Origin: Natronoarchaeum rubrum
GTDB lineage: Archaea > Halobacteriota > Halobacteria > Halobacteriales > Natronoarchaeaceae
DNA: 64,000 nt
NCBI RefSeq assembly: GCF_024494695.1
Contig: NZ_JANHDP010000006.1
Span: forward strand, 62,001-126,000
Direction: 5' to 3'
This document shows, piece after piece, positions 1 to 7,614 of the stretch. The notes beneath the pieces are model-generated. The model saw only the letters and a list, made by a program, of their open reading frames with translations. It made no database searches and was not told where the DNA came from. Positions within the stretch are counted from its first letter, which is position 1, and the number at the start of each line of letters is the position of its first letter. Made by a program: the position numbers and the translations under genes.

Positions 1-1
1 G

Positions 2-643
2 GACTTCGACGACGACGTGCGCGTGATCGGCGTCCAGGCCGAGGGCGCCGCCAGCGCCGCCCAGTCGCTGGAGAAAGGTCAGATCTACGAGCGCGAGTCG
101 GTCGACACGATCGCCGACGGCATCGCGACGCGCCGGGTCGGCGACCGCACGTTCGACGTGATCGAGGAGCGCGTCGACGAGATCGTCACGGTCTCGGACT
201 CGGATATCGCCGTCGCCGTGATCTACCTGCTGGAGCGCTCGAAGACGCTCGTCGAGGGCGCCGGCGCGGTCCCGCTGGCGGCTCTGCTCTCCGAGCGGTT
301 CGACTACGCCGACGACGAGGTGATCGTCCCGGTGCTCTCGGGAGGCAACATCGACCTGAACACGCTCAGCACGGTGATCATGCGCGGCCTCGTCGAGACG
401 GGCCGATACGTCAAGCTGCGAACCGTGCTGAAGGATCGTCCCGGCGCGCTGGAGGATCTGATCGACGTGATCGCGGCCCACAAGGTCAACATCTACGCGA
501 TCCAGCACGACCGGACCTCGCGGGACATCGGGATGAACGCCGCCGAGGTCGAACTCGACCTGGAGACGCGAAGCCACGAGCACGTCGCCGAACTCGTCGC
601 GGGCATGCGCGATCGCGGGTACGAGGTCGAACTGCTGGCCTAA
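2..643 (+). CDS. ilvA: threonine ammonia-lyase (threonine dehydratase), C-terminal part
   Basis: This gene is cut by the left window edge, and the frame is open from base 2. The visible part is the end of the PLP-dependent catalytic fold (VEGAGAVPLAAL, then a glycine-rich VLSGGNIDLN phosphate-binding stretch) followed by a C-terminal ACT domain starting near YVKLRTVLKDRPGAL. The enzyme deaminates threonine to 2-oxobutanoate at the head of isoleucine synthesis. A single short ACT domain is typical of roughly 400-aa archaeal and catabolic-type enzymes rather than the long two-ACT E. coli IlvA. The PLP lysine lies outside the window, so catalytic competence cannot be checked. Serine dehydratase activity is the main alternative. 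Confidence 0.85.
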   Translation, partial: DFDDDVRVIGVQAEGAASAAQSLEKGQIYERESVDTIADGIATRRVGDRTFDVIEERVDEIVTVSDSDIAVAVIYLLERSKTLVEGAGAVPLAALLSERFDYADDEVIVPVLSGGNIDLNTLSTVIMRGLVETGRYVKLRTVLKDRPGALEDLIDVIAAHKVNIYAIQHDRTSRDIGMNAAEVELDLETRSHEHVAELVAGMRDRGYEVELLA

Positions 644-660
644 ACGCTACGACCGCCCGA

Positions 661-882
661 TCATCGACCGAGCGCCGACCGCCGCGCGAGCGGCCCGAAC
701 ACGTAGGCCAGAAACAGCACTGCAAAGACGGCGAACGCAGCGGCGCCGAGCCAGAATATCGCGCCGCCGAACCGGTCGAGGACGAAGAGGACGTACGGGA
801 GAGTCAGGAGCACAAGGATCGCGTTTAACCGTCGTATGACTCTTGGGTCGCTGCGATAACCGCGGGGATCGGCGTCGCTCAT
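661..882 (-). CDS. small two-helix membrane protein, function unknown
   Basis: A 73-aa product read from the ATG at 882. The open frame extends 15 codons further upstream, but the acidic MSDADPRGY start is typical of haloarchaeal proteins. After a basic segment (SDPRVIRRLN) come two hydrophobic helices, around residues 20-35 and 40-65, with a short polar turn between, and an arginine-rich C-terminus. I do not recognise a named family with confidence. It lies tail to tail with ilvA (17-base gap) and downstream of the MazG-like gene on the same strand, so it may share that transcript. Confidence 0.6.
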   Translation of the reverse strand: MSDADPRGYRSDPRVIRRLNAILVLLTLPYVLFVLDRFGGAIFWLGAAAFAVFAVLFLAYVFGPLARRSALGR

Positions 883-927
883 GTGGATGTCCACAACGCG
901 GGGCGACAAATGTTTTTGGCACGACAA

Positions 928-1269
928 CTATTTCTCGACGGCGTCGAGAACGATCCGCTCCGCGAAACGTCCGCGCTCGGCCGCCTTCTCGGCCTGCAAC
1001 TCTCGCAGTTCGTCCTCGACGACGTTTCGGCGCTCGCGGACGGCGTCGACGACCGCCAGCACGTCGGCGAGTTCCTCAAGATCGCCGCTCTCGCGGAACT
1101 CGCAGGCCTCCTCGACGAGCTTCTCGCCCAACAACTCGGCGTACTCCTCGTCGTCCGCGACGTGCGTGATCGGCGTCTCGTCGTTCTCGTGGACGATCTC
1201 GGGGATGTCGTCGCGGACGAGCTTGTGATACTCTCGGCGGGTCGTCTCACCGTCGTCTGATGGCGCCAT
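928..1269 (-). CDS. MazG-like nucleoside triphosphate pyrophosphohydrolase
   Basis: A 113-aa all-alpha protein. The ATG at 1269 gives MAPSDDGETTRREYHKLVRDDIPEI; the YxKLVRDxIPE opening, a later EKLVEEACEF motif and the DLEELADVLAVVDAV motif are characteristic of the phosphoribosyl-ATP pyrophosphohydrolase-like/MazG fold. The paired acidic residues in EExxE and ELxDV/D positions bind Mg2+ in this superfamily. Its likely role is hydrolysis of non-canonical or damaged NTPs; it is not HisE, which has a different signature and sits in his operons. The upstream frame is open to 1386, but that would overlap the divergent RidA gene and its promoter, so the internal start is preferred. Confidence 0.75.
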   Translation of the reverse strand: MAPSDDGETTRREYHKLVRDDIPEIVHENDETPITHVADDEEYAELLGEKLVEEACEFRESGDLEELADVLAVVDAVRERRNVVEDELRELQAEKAAERGRFAERIVLDAVEK

Positions 1270-1366
1270 TCCGCGCGAACGTCTCGTCGTCGCCAGTAAG
1301 CGGTTTCGGTGGGACGCCGCGCCCGCACGTCGAGGTTTTAAGCCCCGCCGCGACCACCTACCGGCC

Positions 1367-1747
1367 ATGAAACGCGTCATCAACACGACCGACGCTCCCC
1401 GAGCGGTCGGCGCGTACAGTCAGGCAACGACCAACGGCGACCTCCTGTTCACGGCCGGCCAGATCCCCCTGACACCGGAGGGCGAACTGCTCGACGACGA
1501 GCCGATCGCCGTCCAGACGCGCCAGGCACTGGACAACGTGGTCGCCATCTTAGAGGAAGAGGACCTGAGCACCGACGACGTGCTGAAGGTCACCGTCTAC
1601 CTCGACGACATCGACGACTTCGAGGAGATGAACGAGACGTACAGCAACTACTTCCGGACCGACCCGCCGGCCCGCAGCGCCGTCGAGGTCGGCGCGCTCC
1701 CCAAGGGCGTCGGGGTCGAGATCGAAGCCGTCGCCGCCCAGCCGTGA
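1367..1747 (+). CDS. ridA: RidA-family reactive imine/enamine deaminase
   Basis: A 126-aa protein matching the full length of the YjgF/YER057c/UK114 family. It contains the N-terminal AVGAYSQA motif, the GQIPLTPEGEL segment, and a conserved arginine near residue 105 in PARSAVEVGALPKGVGVEIEAVA, which in RidA binds the carboxylate of the imine substrate. RidA hydrolyses 2-aminoacrylate and 2-aminocrotonate released by PLP enzymes such as threonine dehydratase, and the ilvA end lies only about 700 bases away. The stop codon overlaps the GTG start of the next gene (GTGA), so the two are probably cotranslated. Confidence 0.9.
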   Translation: MKRVINTTDAPRAVGAYSQATTNGDLLFTAGQIPLTPEGELLDDEPIAVQTRQALDNVVAILEEEDLSTDDVLKVTVYLDDIDDFEEMNETYSNYFRTDPPARSAVEVGALPKGVGVEIEAVAAQP

Positions 1748-1947
1748 GACCCAGGGTCAAGTCCAGCCTGCTGTGGGGTGCGGTCGGCGCGATGACGTTT
1801 CTGGCGCTCCACCAGGCGTACCTGCTTCTCGACGGGGAGTTCACCTCGATCGGCGCCGTCGCCGGCGTGACGTTGCTGGTCGGGATCGTCGCCGGCGTCG
1901 CCTCGTATCTGGCCGAGGGCTGGCTGGCGCGGAAAGAAAGGGTTTAA
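1744..1947 (+). CDS. small two-helix membrane protein coupled to RidA
   Basis: A 67-aa product beginning with a GTG that overlaps the RidA stop codon. It has a short basic N-terminus, a hydrophobic helix around residues 8-27, a short loop (DGEFTS), and a second helix around residues 35-57, ending in a positively charged WLARKERV tail. That charge pattern suggests both ends face the cytoplasm. No family is recognised. The overlap implies coexpression with RidA but says nothing about a shared function. Its TAA stop lies inside the TATA-like sequence of the following tRNA-Ser gene. Confidence 0.65.
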   Translation: MRPRVKSSLLWGAVGAMTFLALHQAYLLLDGEFTSIGAVAGVTLLVGIVAGVASYLAEGWLARKERV

Positions 1948-1948
1948 A
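1943..1948 (+). promoter_or_regulatory. TATA box for tRNA-Ser, overlapping an upstream stop codon
   Basis: TTTAAA lies 27-32 bases before the first base of tRNA-Ser, the normal archaeal spacing. The TAA stop of the preceding membrane-protein gene (1945-1947) is embedded in it. Confidence 0.55.
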
Positions 1949-1974
1949 CGATCGACCCTGCTACTGCCGTACGA

Positions 1975-2056
1975 GCCAGGATGGCCGAACGGCAAGGCGC
2001 ACGCCTGGAAAGCGTGTTCCCTTTCGGGATTCGGGGTTCAAATCCCCGTCCTGGCG
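1975..2056 (+). tRNA. tRNA-Ser (anticodon GGA)
   Basis: The 7-bp acceptor stem GCCAGGA/TCCTGGC closes the molecule. The anticodon stem CACGC/GCGTG encloses the loop CTGGAAA with anticodon GGA at 2007-2009, which reads UCC and UCU serine codons. A long variable arm (TTCCC..GGGAT) is present, as required for a class II serine tRNA, followed by the T arm CGGGG-TTCAAAT-CCCCG. The discriminator is G at 2056 and CCA is not encoded. No intron is seen. Confidence 0.95.
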
Positions 2057-2075
2057 CTTCTTCCGCGAACTAATC

Positions 2076-2098
2076 GGCGAGCACCGCGTGTGCTCGCC
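2076..2098 (+). terminator. strong hairpin after tRNA-Ser, possible terminator
   Basis: A perfect 9-bp inverted repeat, GGCGAGCAC and GTGCTCGCC, encloses a 5-base loop and sits 20 bases after the tRNA. There is no T tract, so termination is an inference; an RNA-processing or small-RNA structure is also possible. Confidence 0.4.
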
Positions 2099-2248
2099 AC
2101 CGTGAGCGGATGGGTCGGTGACTGACGGGACTTGAATCACGGCAGACGCAGCGCCGAGCAACGTGAGACGGCCGTCTGGCATCGGGGTCGATTCCCAGTC
2201 TTGGCGTTACATTTCGTTTTCAAAGCCGTTTCCCCAGCGGACTCGCAG

Positions 2249-4144
2249 TTACGATTCGCCGTCAGGCCCCGCCACCGCGCAGCCGGTTACCTCGAATCGG
2301 GCACCGGAAGACTCGCTTCGCTCGTCGTCCGAGGATCGCGAACCGTCGGTTCGCTCACCGCCGGAAGACTCGCTTTCCGTCACAGCGACCTCCCAGCCGT
2401 GGGCGCCGGCGATGGCGTCGACGATCGCCAGCCCGAAGCCGGTGCCGTCGTCGTCGGTGGTGAAGCCGCGCTCGAACACGTCCTCGCGGTGCTCGGCCGG
2501 GATTCCCGGCCCGTCGTCGGCGACGTAGAAGCCCGGTCGGTCGTGGAGGGTGCCGACCCGGATATCGGCGTCGCCGTGTTCCACGGCGTTGCGGAACAAG
2601 TTCTCCAGCATGCGGCGAAGCCGGTCCTCGCTGGCGACGACGGCGACGTCGTCCTCGACCGTCAGCGTCGCCGCGTCGGCGTCGACGTAGTCCCAGGCCG
2701 ACCGCGCGACGGCGTCGAGATCGACCGGCGCGAGATCGGCGTCGTCGAGGCGCTGACCCGATCGGGCGAAGGAGAGCGACTCGTCGATGATCGTTCGCAT
2801 CCGCTCTAAGCTGTCGCCGACCATCTCCGTCTCGCGGGCGTCGGACTTGCGCTGGAGCAGTTCGAGCGCGCTCTCGGCGACCGTCAGGGGGTTCCGCAGG
2901 TCGTGGGAGACGGTGCTGGCGAACTGTTCCATGTGCTCGCTCTGGCGTTCGAGCTCCCGACGCTGCTCGCGGCGGGTCGTCTCGTCGCGGAAGACCAGCA
3001 GGTTGCCGGTTCGCTCGGCGCGCTGGGACAGCGGCGAGACGTCGAGTAGGAAGTGACGCCGCTCGCCGCCGATCGTCGCGGTGAGTTCGGTCGTCGCAGC
3101 GCCGCCCATCCGGCCGTGCGCGCCGGCGCCGTCGGCGGCCGTTTCGGCGGCGTCCGCTCGATCGTCGAGCCCCGTGTCGTCGTCCGGCGTGCCGTCGCCG
3201 GTCGCCCCCTCGACATCGGTAGCCGCACCGCCACCGGCCGCATCGTCGCTCGCCGTCGCGTCGCCGTCCGCGAACGGGAGTGCGGCCGCCAGCGCCGTCT
3301 CGTCGAACGGGAGCGCCGCGATAACCGGTTCGCCGAGCGGGTCCTCGGCGTCGAGCAGGTCGGCGCCGACGGGGTTGTGGTCGGTGACCAGCCCGTCGCG
3401 GTTGACGACCACGACGGCGTCGCGGATCGCCGTCATCACGGTCTCGCTCTCGACGGGGTAGATGTCGAACAGGCGGTGACGGTACAGCGCCCAGGCCGTG
3501 ACGACGCTGCCGAGGCCGAGCCCCAGGGGCGCGTAGTTGACTCCCGAGTACGGCAGCGCACCCACGGCGGAGCCGACGGTGAGCGCCAGCGCGATCGAGC
3601 CGGCGGCGATCAGCACGGCGGGCTGGGTGCGGTGGGCGTCCCGAGCGTCGACGATCACCTGCAACAGCAGGACGATCCCGCCCAGCACCAGCCACGTCGT
3701 GACGAACATGTGCGCGACGTACACAGGACCAACCGTCGCGATCGTCGGCCCGGCCTGGGCGACCGGGTCGAGTTCCCAGACGAGTTCGTGGCTGTCGTTC
3801 GTCAGCGTCAGCGCCGCGACGACGGTCGCCTCCGCGAACAGCAGCGCCGACACCGGTCGGGCGTGTTCGGCGTAGAGGTTCGTGTACCGGATGGTGAAAA
3901 GCAGCCACAGCGCCGGGACGAACGAGATCACCGCCAGCCGGACCTGCTGCCAGAGCAGCCACTGCCCGTCGCCCGACAGCGCCGCCATCGCGTCGACGAA
4001 CGTCCAGGTGGCGAGGACGAACAGCAACCCGATGAACGTCCGGGCGCCGCGGTGGTCGCGCCGACGCCACACCCACGTCGCCACGCCGATCGAGACGACG
4101 CCGGAGAGCGCGTAGAGGGCGGCGTAAAGTTCGGATGATGCCAT
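2249..4144 (-). CDS. membrane sensor histidine kinase (7TM-PAS-HisKA-HATPase)
   Basis: A 631-aa protein. About seven hydrophobic helices fill residues 5-220, as in the haloarchaeal 7TM sensor module of histidine kinases. A PAS domain follows (DAVVVVNRDGLVTDHN near residue 245), interrupted by a glycine/alanine/aspartate-rich insert of about 60 residues. The HisKA H-box is SHDLRNPL with phospho-acceptor His414. ATP-binding motifs are the N-box ENLFRNAVEH (about 513-522), G1 DDGPGIP (about 543-549) and G2 GTGFGLAI (about 567-574). It should autophosphorylate in response to a membrane or cytosolic signal that cannot be read from sequence. No response regulator is adjacent. A repeat-bearing serine-rich insert interrupts the last strands of the ATPase domain. 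Confidence 0.9.
   Translation of the reverse strand: MASSELYAALYALSGVVSIGVATWVWRRRDHRGARTFIGLLFVLATWTFVDAMAALSGDGQWLLWQQVRLAVISFVPALWLLFTIRYTNLYAEHARPVSALLFAEATVVAALTLTNDSHELVWELDPVAQAGPTIATVGPVYVAHMFVTTWLVLGGIVLLLQVIVDARDAHRTQPAVLIAAGSIALALTVGSAVGALPYSGVNYAPLGLGLGSVVTAWALYRHRLFDIYPVESETVMTAIRDAVVVVNRDGLVTDHNPVGADLLDAEDPLGEPVIAALPFDETALAAALPFADGDATASDDAAGGGAATDVEGATGDGTPDDDTGLDDRADAAETAADGAGAHGRMGGAATTELTATIGGERRHFLLDVSPLSQRAERTGNLLVFRDETTRREQRRELERQSEHMEQFASTVSHDLRNPLTVAESALELLQRKSDARETEMVGDSLERMRTIIDESLSFARSGQRLDDADLAPVDLDAVARSAWDYVDADAATLTVEDDVAVVASEDRLRRMLENLFRNAVEHGDADIRVGTLHDRPGFYVADDGPGIPAEHREDVFERGFTTDDDGTGFGLAIVDAIAGAHGWEVAVTESESSGGERTDGSRSSDDERSESSGARFEVTGCAVAGPDGES
2304..2375 (-). 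repeat. 15-bp direct repeats with hairpin, inside the kinase gene
   Basis: CCGGAAGACTCGCTT occurs at 2304-2318 and again at 2361-2375, exactly 57 bases (19 codons) apart. Between the copies lies the inverted repeat GCGAACC/GGTTCGC (2338-2344 and 2348-2354, 3-base loop). The unit encodes a serine-rich, charged stretch in the C-terminal part of the ATPase domain and keeps the frame. Confidence 0.7.
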
Positions 4145-4556
4145 CGCGTTCCCGGACGTTTACCGGCAGATCGTATCAGTCTTTGGGGCAAATCGGATGG
4201 TCTCCGATCCTGAATTCCACGGCTTTTGGCGGGTAACAATCCGTTTTCGCGGTCGTGGAACCCGATACGGACGTCCGCCAGAGACCACCTCGGCGACGGA
4301 TCGACCGTGATCGGTCTTGGCGATGGCACGTACGCGTGGTCGGGCCTCACCACTCCGTCGAGCAGGGTGCGCGCGCGCCGCGTCTCCGATCGCCAGCACA
4401 GCAGATACATAAACGTTGGCTTCATCGCCGCGATAGACGTCCGACATCGACGACGACTCGTTTGCCGACGATCGGACACAACCGCCGCAGGGGACGCGCT
4501 CGTGTACGATTCACACTGTGTTCGGCGGTCGCTAATACCGCTAGAGATTCAAAGGA
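4145..4556. other. 412-base spacer between the kinase and thermosome genes
   Basis: Between the divergent kinase and thermosome genes I see no convincing gene. A 95-codon minus-strand frame (4160-4447) has unremarkable arginine-rich composition and no family resemblance. The stretch is less GC-rich near its right end, where the thermosome promoter lies. Its length would allow additional heat-responsive elements, but no clear inverted repeat was found. Confidence 0.4.
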
Positions 4557-4564
4557 TTTATATA
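4557..4564 (+). promoter_or_regulatory. TATA box of the thermosome gene
   Basis: TTTATATA ends 28 bases before the ATG at 4592, so transcription should begin within a few bases of the start codon, giving a leaderless mRNA. This is the strongest TATA box in the window, fitting a highly expressed chaperonin. Confidence 0.7.
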
Positions 4565-4591
4565 GAATCACAATCAATCATTCGACCGACT

Positions 4592-6259
4592 ATGAGCCAG
4601 CGAATGCAGCAGGGACAGCCGATGATCGTGATGAGCGAGGACTCCCAGCGCGTCAAGGACCGCGACGCGCAGGACTACAACATCGCCGCCGCGCGCGCGG
4701 TAGCGGAGTCCGTCCGCTCCACACTGGGCCCGAAGGGGATGGACAAGATGCTCGTCGACTCGATGGGCGACGTCACCATCACCAACGACGGCGTCACCAT
4801 CCTCCAGGAGATGGACATCGACAACCCGACGGCCGAGATGATCATCGAGGTCGCCGAAACGCAGGAGGACGAGGCCGGGGACGGCACGACGACCGCCGTC
4901 GCCATCGCGGGCGAACTCCTCAAGAACGCCGAGGATCTCCTCGAGCAGGACATCCACCCGACGGCGATCATCAAGGGCTTCCACCTCGCGAGCGAGCAGG
5001 CCCGCGCGGAAGTCGACGACATCGCCGAGGACGTCGACGCCGACGACGAGGAGCTGCTCCGCTCGGTCGCCGAGACGTCGATGACCGGCAAGGGCGCCGA
5101 GCTCAACAAGGAGCACCTCAGCCAGCTCATCGTCGACGCCGTCCGTCAGGTCACCGTCGAGAACGAGCAGGGCGAGAGCGTCGTCGACCTGGAGTTCCTC
5201 AAGATCGAGACCCAGACGGGTCGCTCGGCCGGCGAGTCCGACCTGCTCGAGGGCGCCGTCATCGACAAGGACCCCGTCCACGACAACATGCCCAGCGAGG
5301 CGACCGACGCTGACGTCCTCCTGCTGGACTCGGCCGTCGAGGTCGAGGAGACCGACGTCGACACCGAGGTCAACGTCACGGACCCGAGCCAGCTCCAGCA
5401 GTTCCTCGACCGCGAGGAGGACCAGCTCAAGGAGAAGGTCCAGCAGATCGTCGACACGGGCGCCGACGTCGTGTTCTGCCAGAAGGGCATCGACGACCTC
5501 GCCCAGCACTATCTCGCGAAGGAGGGCATCCTCGCCGTCCGCCGCGCCAAGAAGTCCGACATCGAGTTCCTGAAGGAAGTCGTCGGCGCCAACGTCGTTT
5601 CGGACCTTTCGAGCGCCAGTGCCGACGACCTCGGCCACGGCGACGTCACGCGTGACGACGCCGACGAGCTGTTCTACGTCACCGGCGACGACAGCCACGG
5701 CGCGACGCTGCTGCTGCGCGGCTCGACCGACCACGTCGTCGACGAGCTCGAACGCGGCGTCAACGACGCGCTCGACGTCGTCGCACAGACCGTCTCGGAC
5801 GGCCGCGTGGTCGCCGGCGGCGGCGCCATCGAGGTCGAGGTCGCCCGACGCCTGCGCGACTTCGCCGACGGCGTCTCCGGCCGCGAGCAGCTGGCCGTCG
5901 AGGCCTACGCCGACTCGCTGGAGCTCGTCCCCCGCGTGCTGGCCGGCAACGCCGGTCTCGACTCGATCGACACGCTGGTCGACCTGCGCGCCGCACACGA
6001 GGACGGCCAGCAGCGCGCCGGCCTGAACGTGTTCTCCAGCGAAGTAGAGGACACGCTCGACGCCGGCGTCGTCGAGCCCGCACACGCCAAGGAGCAGGCG
6101 CTCTCGTCTGCCACCGAGGCCGCGAACCTCGTGCTCAAGATCGACGACATCATCTCCGCCGGCGAGCTGTCGACCGACAAGGGCGACGACGAGGCCGGCG
6201 GCCCCGGCGGTGCCGGCGGCATGGGCGGTATGGGCGGCGGCATGGGCGGCATGATGTAA
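4592..6259 (+). CDS. thermosome subunit (group II chaperonin)
   Basis: A 555-aa protein of typical CCT/thermosome length. The ATG at 4592 is chosen because it directly follows the TATA box and starts [10 protein letters not shown] as in other haloarchaeal subunits; the open frame upstream to 4226 is promoter DNA. Visible family motifs are [14 protein letters not shown] (about 43-56), the ATP-binding GDGTTT (96-101) and the later [10 protein letters not shown] nucleotide-contact segment near residue 408. The C-terminus is a glycine/methionine-rich GGMGG tail that projects into the folding cavity. The product forms double-ring cytosolic complexes that refold proteins. Haloarchaea usually encode two or three paralogues; which one this is cannot be settled here. 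Confidence 0.95.
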   Translation: MSQRMQQGQPMIVMSEDSQRVKDRDAQDYNIAAARAVAESVRSTLGPKGMDKMLVDSMGDVTITNDGVTILQEMDIDNPTAEMIIEVAETQEDEAGDGTTTAVAIAGELLKNAEDLLEQDIHPTAIIKGFHLASEQARAEVDDIAEDVDADDEELLRSVAETSMTGKGAELNKEHLSQLIVDAVRQVTVENEQGESVVDLEFLKIETQTGRSAGESDLLEGAVIDKDPVHDNMPSEATDADVLLLDSAVEVEETDVDTEVNVTDPSQLQQFLDREEDQLKEKVQQIVDTGADVVFCQKGIDDLAQHYLAKEGILAVRRAKKSDIEFLKEVVGANVVSDLSSASADDLGHGDVTRDDADELFYVTGDDSHGATLLLRGSTDHVVDELERGVNDALDVVAQTVSDGRVVAGGGAIEVEVARRLRDFADGVSGREQLAVEAYADSLELVPRVLAGNAGLDSIDTLVDLRAAHEDGQQRAGLNVFSSEVEDTLDAGVVEPAHAKEQALSSATEAANLVLKIDDIISAGELSTDKGDDEAGGPGGAGGMGGMGGGMGGMM

Positions 6260-6260
6260 G

Positions 6261-6286
6261 CTCGGCTCAGTAAAACCCGAGCCGAG
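6261..6286 (+). terminator. hairpin after the thermosome gene
   Basis: A perfect 8-bp inverted repeat, CTCGGCTC (6261-6268) and GAGCCGAG (6279-6286), begins one base after the stop codon. The loop is A-rich and there is no T tract. It probably marks the 3' end of the abundant chaperonin mRNA. Confidence 0.45.
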
Positions 6287-6517
6287 AGAAAGCGGGCGGA
6301 CGCCGCCCGTGAGCCAAGCGCCGGGCTGCATCGCCTACCATCCCGCCGACAGGATCGCACAGTAGTCGCTCCCGCTGCGAACGACCATTTTTCTGCGTTT
6401 CATCGGCACAACGAGCCGCCCCCGCGCTCGAAGTCACCAGTACGTTCGATAACGCAGCTCACGGGTCGCGATGCTCCGAGGCGCTGTGAGCGGTCGATAA
6501 AACGGATCGGCGTCGCC

Positions 6518-6934
6518 TTACTGTACCGTCGCGTTCGCGTCCGGTTCGCCGTCGAAGCTCGTGTACCCCAGTAGCGCACCGACGACGACGACCAATCCGC
6601 CGATGATCGTCAGGTAGAGGCCGTACCCCGGCGAGACGAGGCTCGCTCCGAAGCCGCTCGCGTTAGTGAGATTCGAGTACGCGTTGAAGGCGATGACGAC
6701 GCTGATCCCGCCGATCGCCGCCGATCCGCCTTTCGCGAGCCGATTCCAGTTGACGACCAGCGCGACGACGGCCACGATGACGCCGAGGAAGAGCGTGATG
6801 ACGCCGTCCCCGTCGAGGCCACTCACGGTATTCCCGAGTGCGTTCGCCCAGGGGAGAACTGACCCGACCGCTGTGAGTGCTCCGCCCGCCAATGCAACTT
6901 TCGCACTGCCCGGAAGTGCCCTTATTTCTGGCAT
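6518..6934 (-). CDS. four-helix membrane protein, function unknown
   Basis: A 138-aa protein, almost entirely hydrophobic, with predicted helices near residues 9-30, 42-62, 71-90 and 104-125, and a short acidic tail (DGEPDANATVQ). The segment LPWANALGNTVSGLDGDGVITL between the first two helices resembles small haloarchaeal membrane proteins I cannot name. The start at 6934 is preferred because an AT-rich stretch with a TATA-like TTTAAT on the minus strand lies about 25-30 bases upstream. It stands alone, convergent with the thermosome gene. Confidence 0.65.
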   Translation of the reverse strand: MPEIRALPGSAKVALAGGALTAVGSVLPWANALGNTVSGLDGDGVITLFLGVIVAVVALVVNWNRLAKGGSAAIGGISVVIAFNAYSNLTNASGFGASLVSPGYGLYLTIIGGLVVVVGALLGYTSFDGEPDANATVQ

Positions 6935-7028
6935 GAACTTCTAATCCCTGCACAGATACATTAAATTTTTGAATCTCAGACAACATACAACGGCGTCCGA
7001 GAGGAGTATCTTCGGCCGGGCGCTGCGT

Positions 7029-7487
7029 TTACTCTTCGACGTCGAGCTCGAACTGCTCGTTCTCGCTGGTCGCGTTGAGCACGACGCTGGTGTTGGACTC
7101 CTTGATGTCGGGGTCGGTCAGCAGCGTCTTGATCTGGGCGTTCATCCCGTCGGTGTCCTCGAACTTGCCGATCGCGATGATGTCGTAGCCGCCGGTGACC
7201 TCGTAAACGCTGGTCATCTGTTTTTGCTGGTCGAGTCGGTCCGTGATGTCGGGCAGGGCGTTCCCCTCGACCTTGAGCTGGATCACCGCGGTGACGTCGA
7301 AGTCCAGTTCGTTGTAGTTGATCTTCGGTGTGTACCCCTCGATGACGCCGTCCTCTTCGAGATCGCTGAGGTGGTTCGACACCGTCGTCACCGACACGTC
7401 CAGCTCCTCGGCGAGGCTGCGCAGGCTCGCGCGGCCGTCGTCCAACAGCGCATTCACTAGTTTTGCATCGAGATTTTCGTACGTCAT
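7029..7487 (-). CDS. lrp: Lrp/AsnC-family regulator next to glnA
   Basis: A 152-aa feast/famine regulator. Residues 1-55 form a winged helix-turn-helix ([35 protein letters not shown]), and residues 60-150 the RAM/AsnC effector-binding domain ([29 protein letters not shown]). Such proteins form dimers to octamers and respond to amino acids, often glutamine. It is transcribed divergently from glnA with a 127-base shared control region. This lrp-glnA pairing is recurrent in haloarchaea, where Lrp has been linked to glnA expression. The acidic LDVEE end is typical of halophilic adaptation. Confidence 0.9.
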   Translation of the reverse strand: MTYENLDAKLVNALLDDGRASLRSLAEELDVSVTTVSNHLSDLEEDGVIEGYTPKINYNELDFDVTAVIQLKVEGNALPDITDRLDQQKQMTSVYEVTGGYDIIAIGKFEDTDGMNAQIKTLLTDPDIKESNTSVVLNATSENEQFELDVEE

Positions 7488-7614
7488 TACCCTACCCCAC
7501 TCACCCCACCCATTAGAATTTTACGAATATCCACTTTCACGGCAGAGGCGGTAGATTTGCGCAGAACGGCAGCCCTTTAGTACCGGGCATCTACGGCTAC
7601 ACTGACAACAGACC

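Noticed and set aside
3053..4138. 361-codon plus-strand frame opposite the histidine kinase
   Set aside because: Antisense shadow with Arg/Gln/His-rich repeats; the kinase on the other strand has complete catalytic motifs.
4160..4447. 95-codon minus-strand frame upstream of the thermosome gene
   Set aside because: Basic composition, no domain resemblance, and it lies in the promoter region of a highly expressed gene.
4574..6331. 585-codon open frame on the minus strand opposite the thermosome gene
   Set aside because: It is an antisense shadow caused by GC-rich codon use; it has a Leu/Val/Asp/Gly-rich composition without domain motifs, while the plus strand has a perfect thermosome match.
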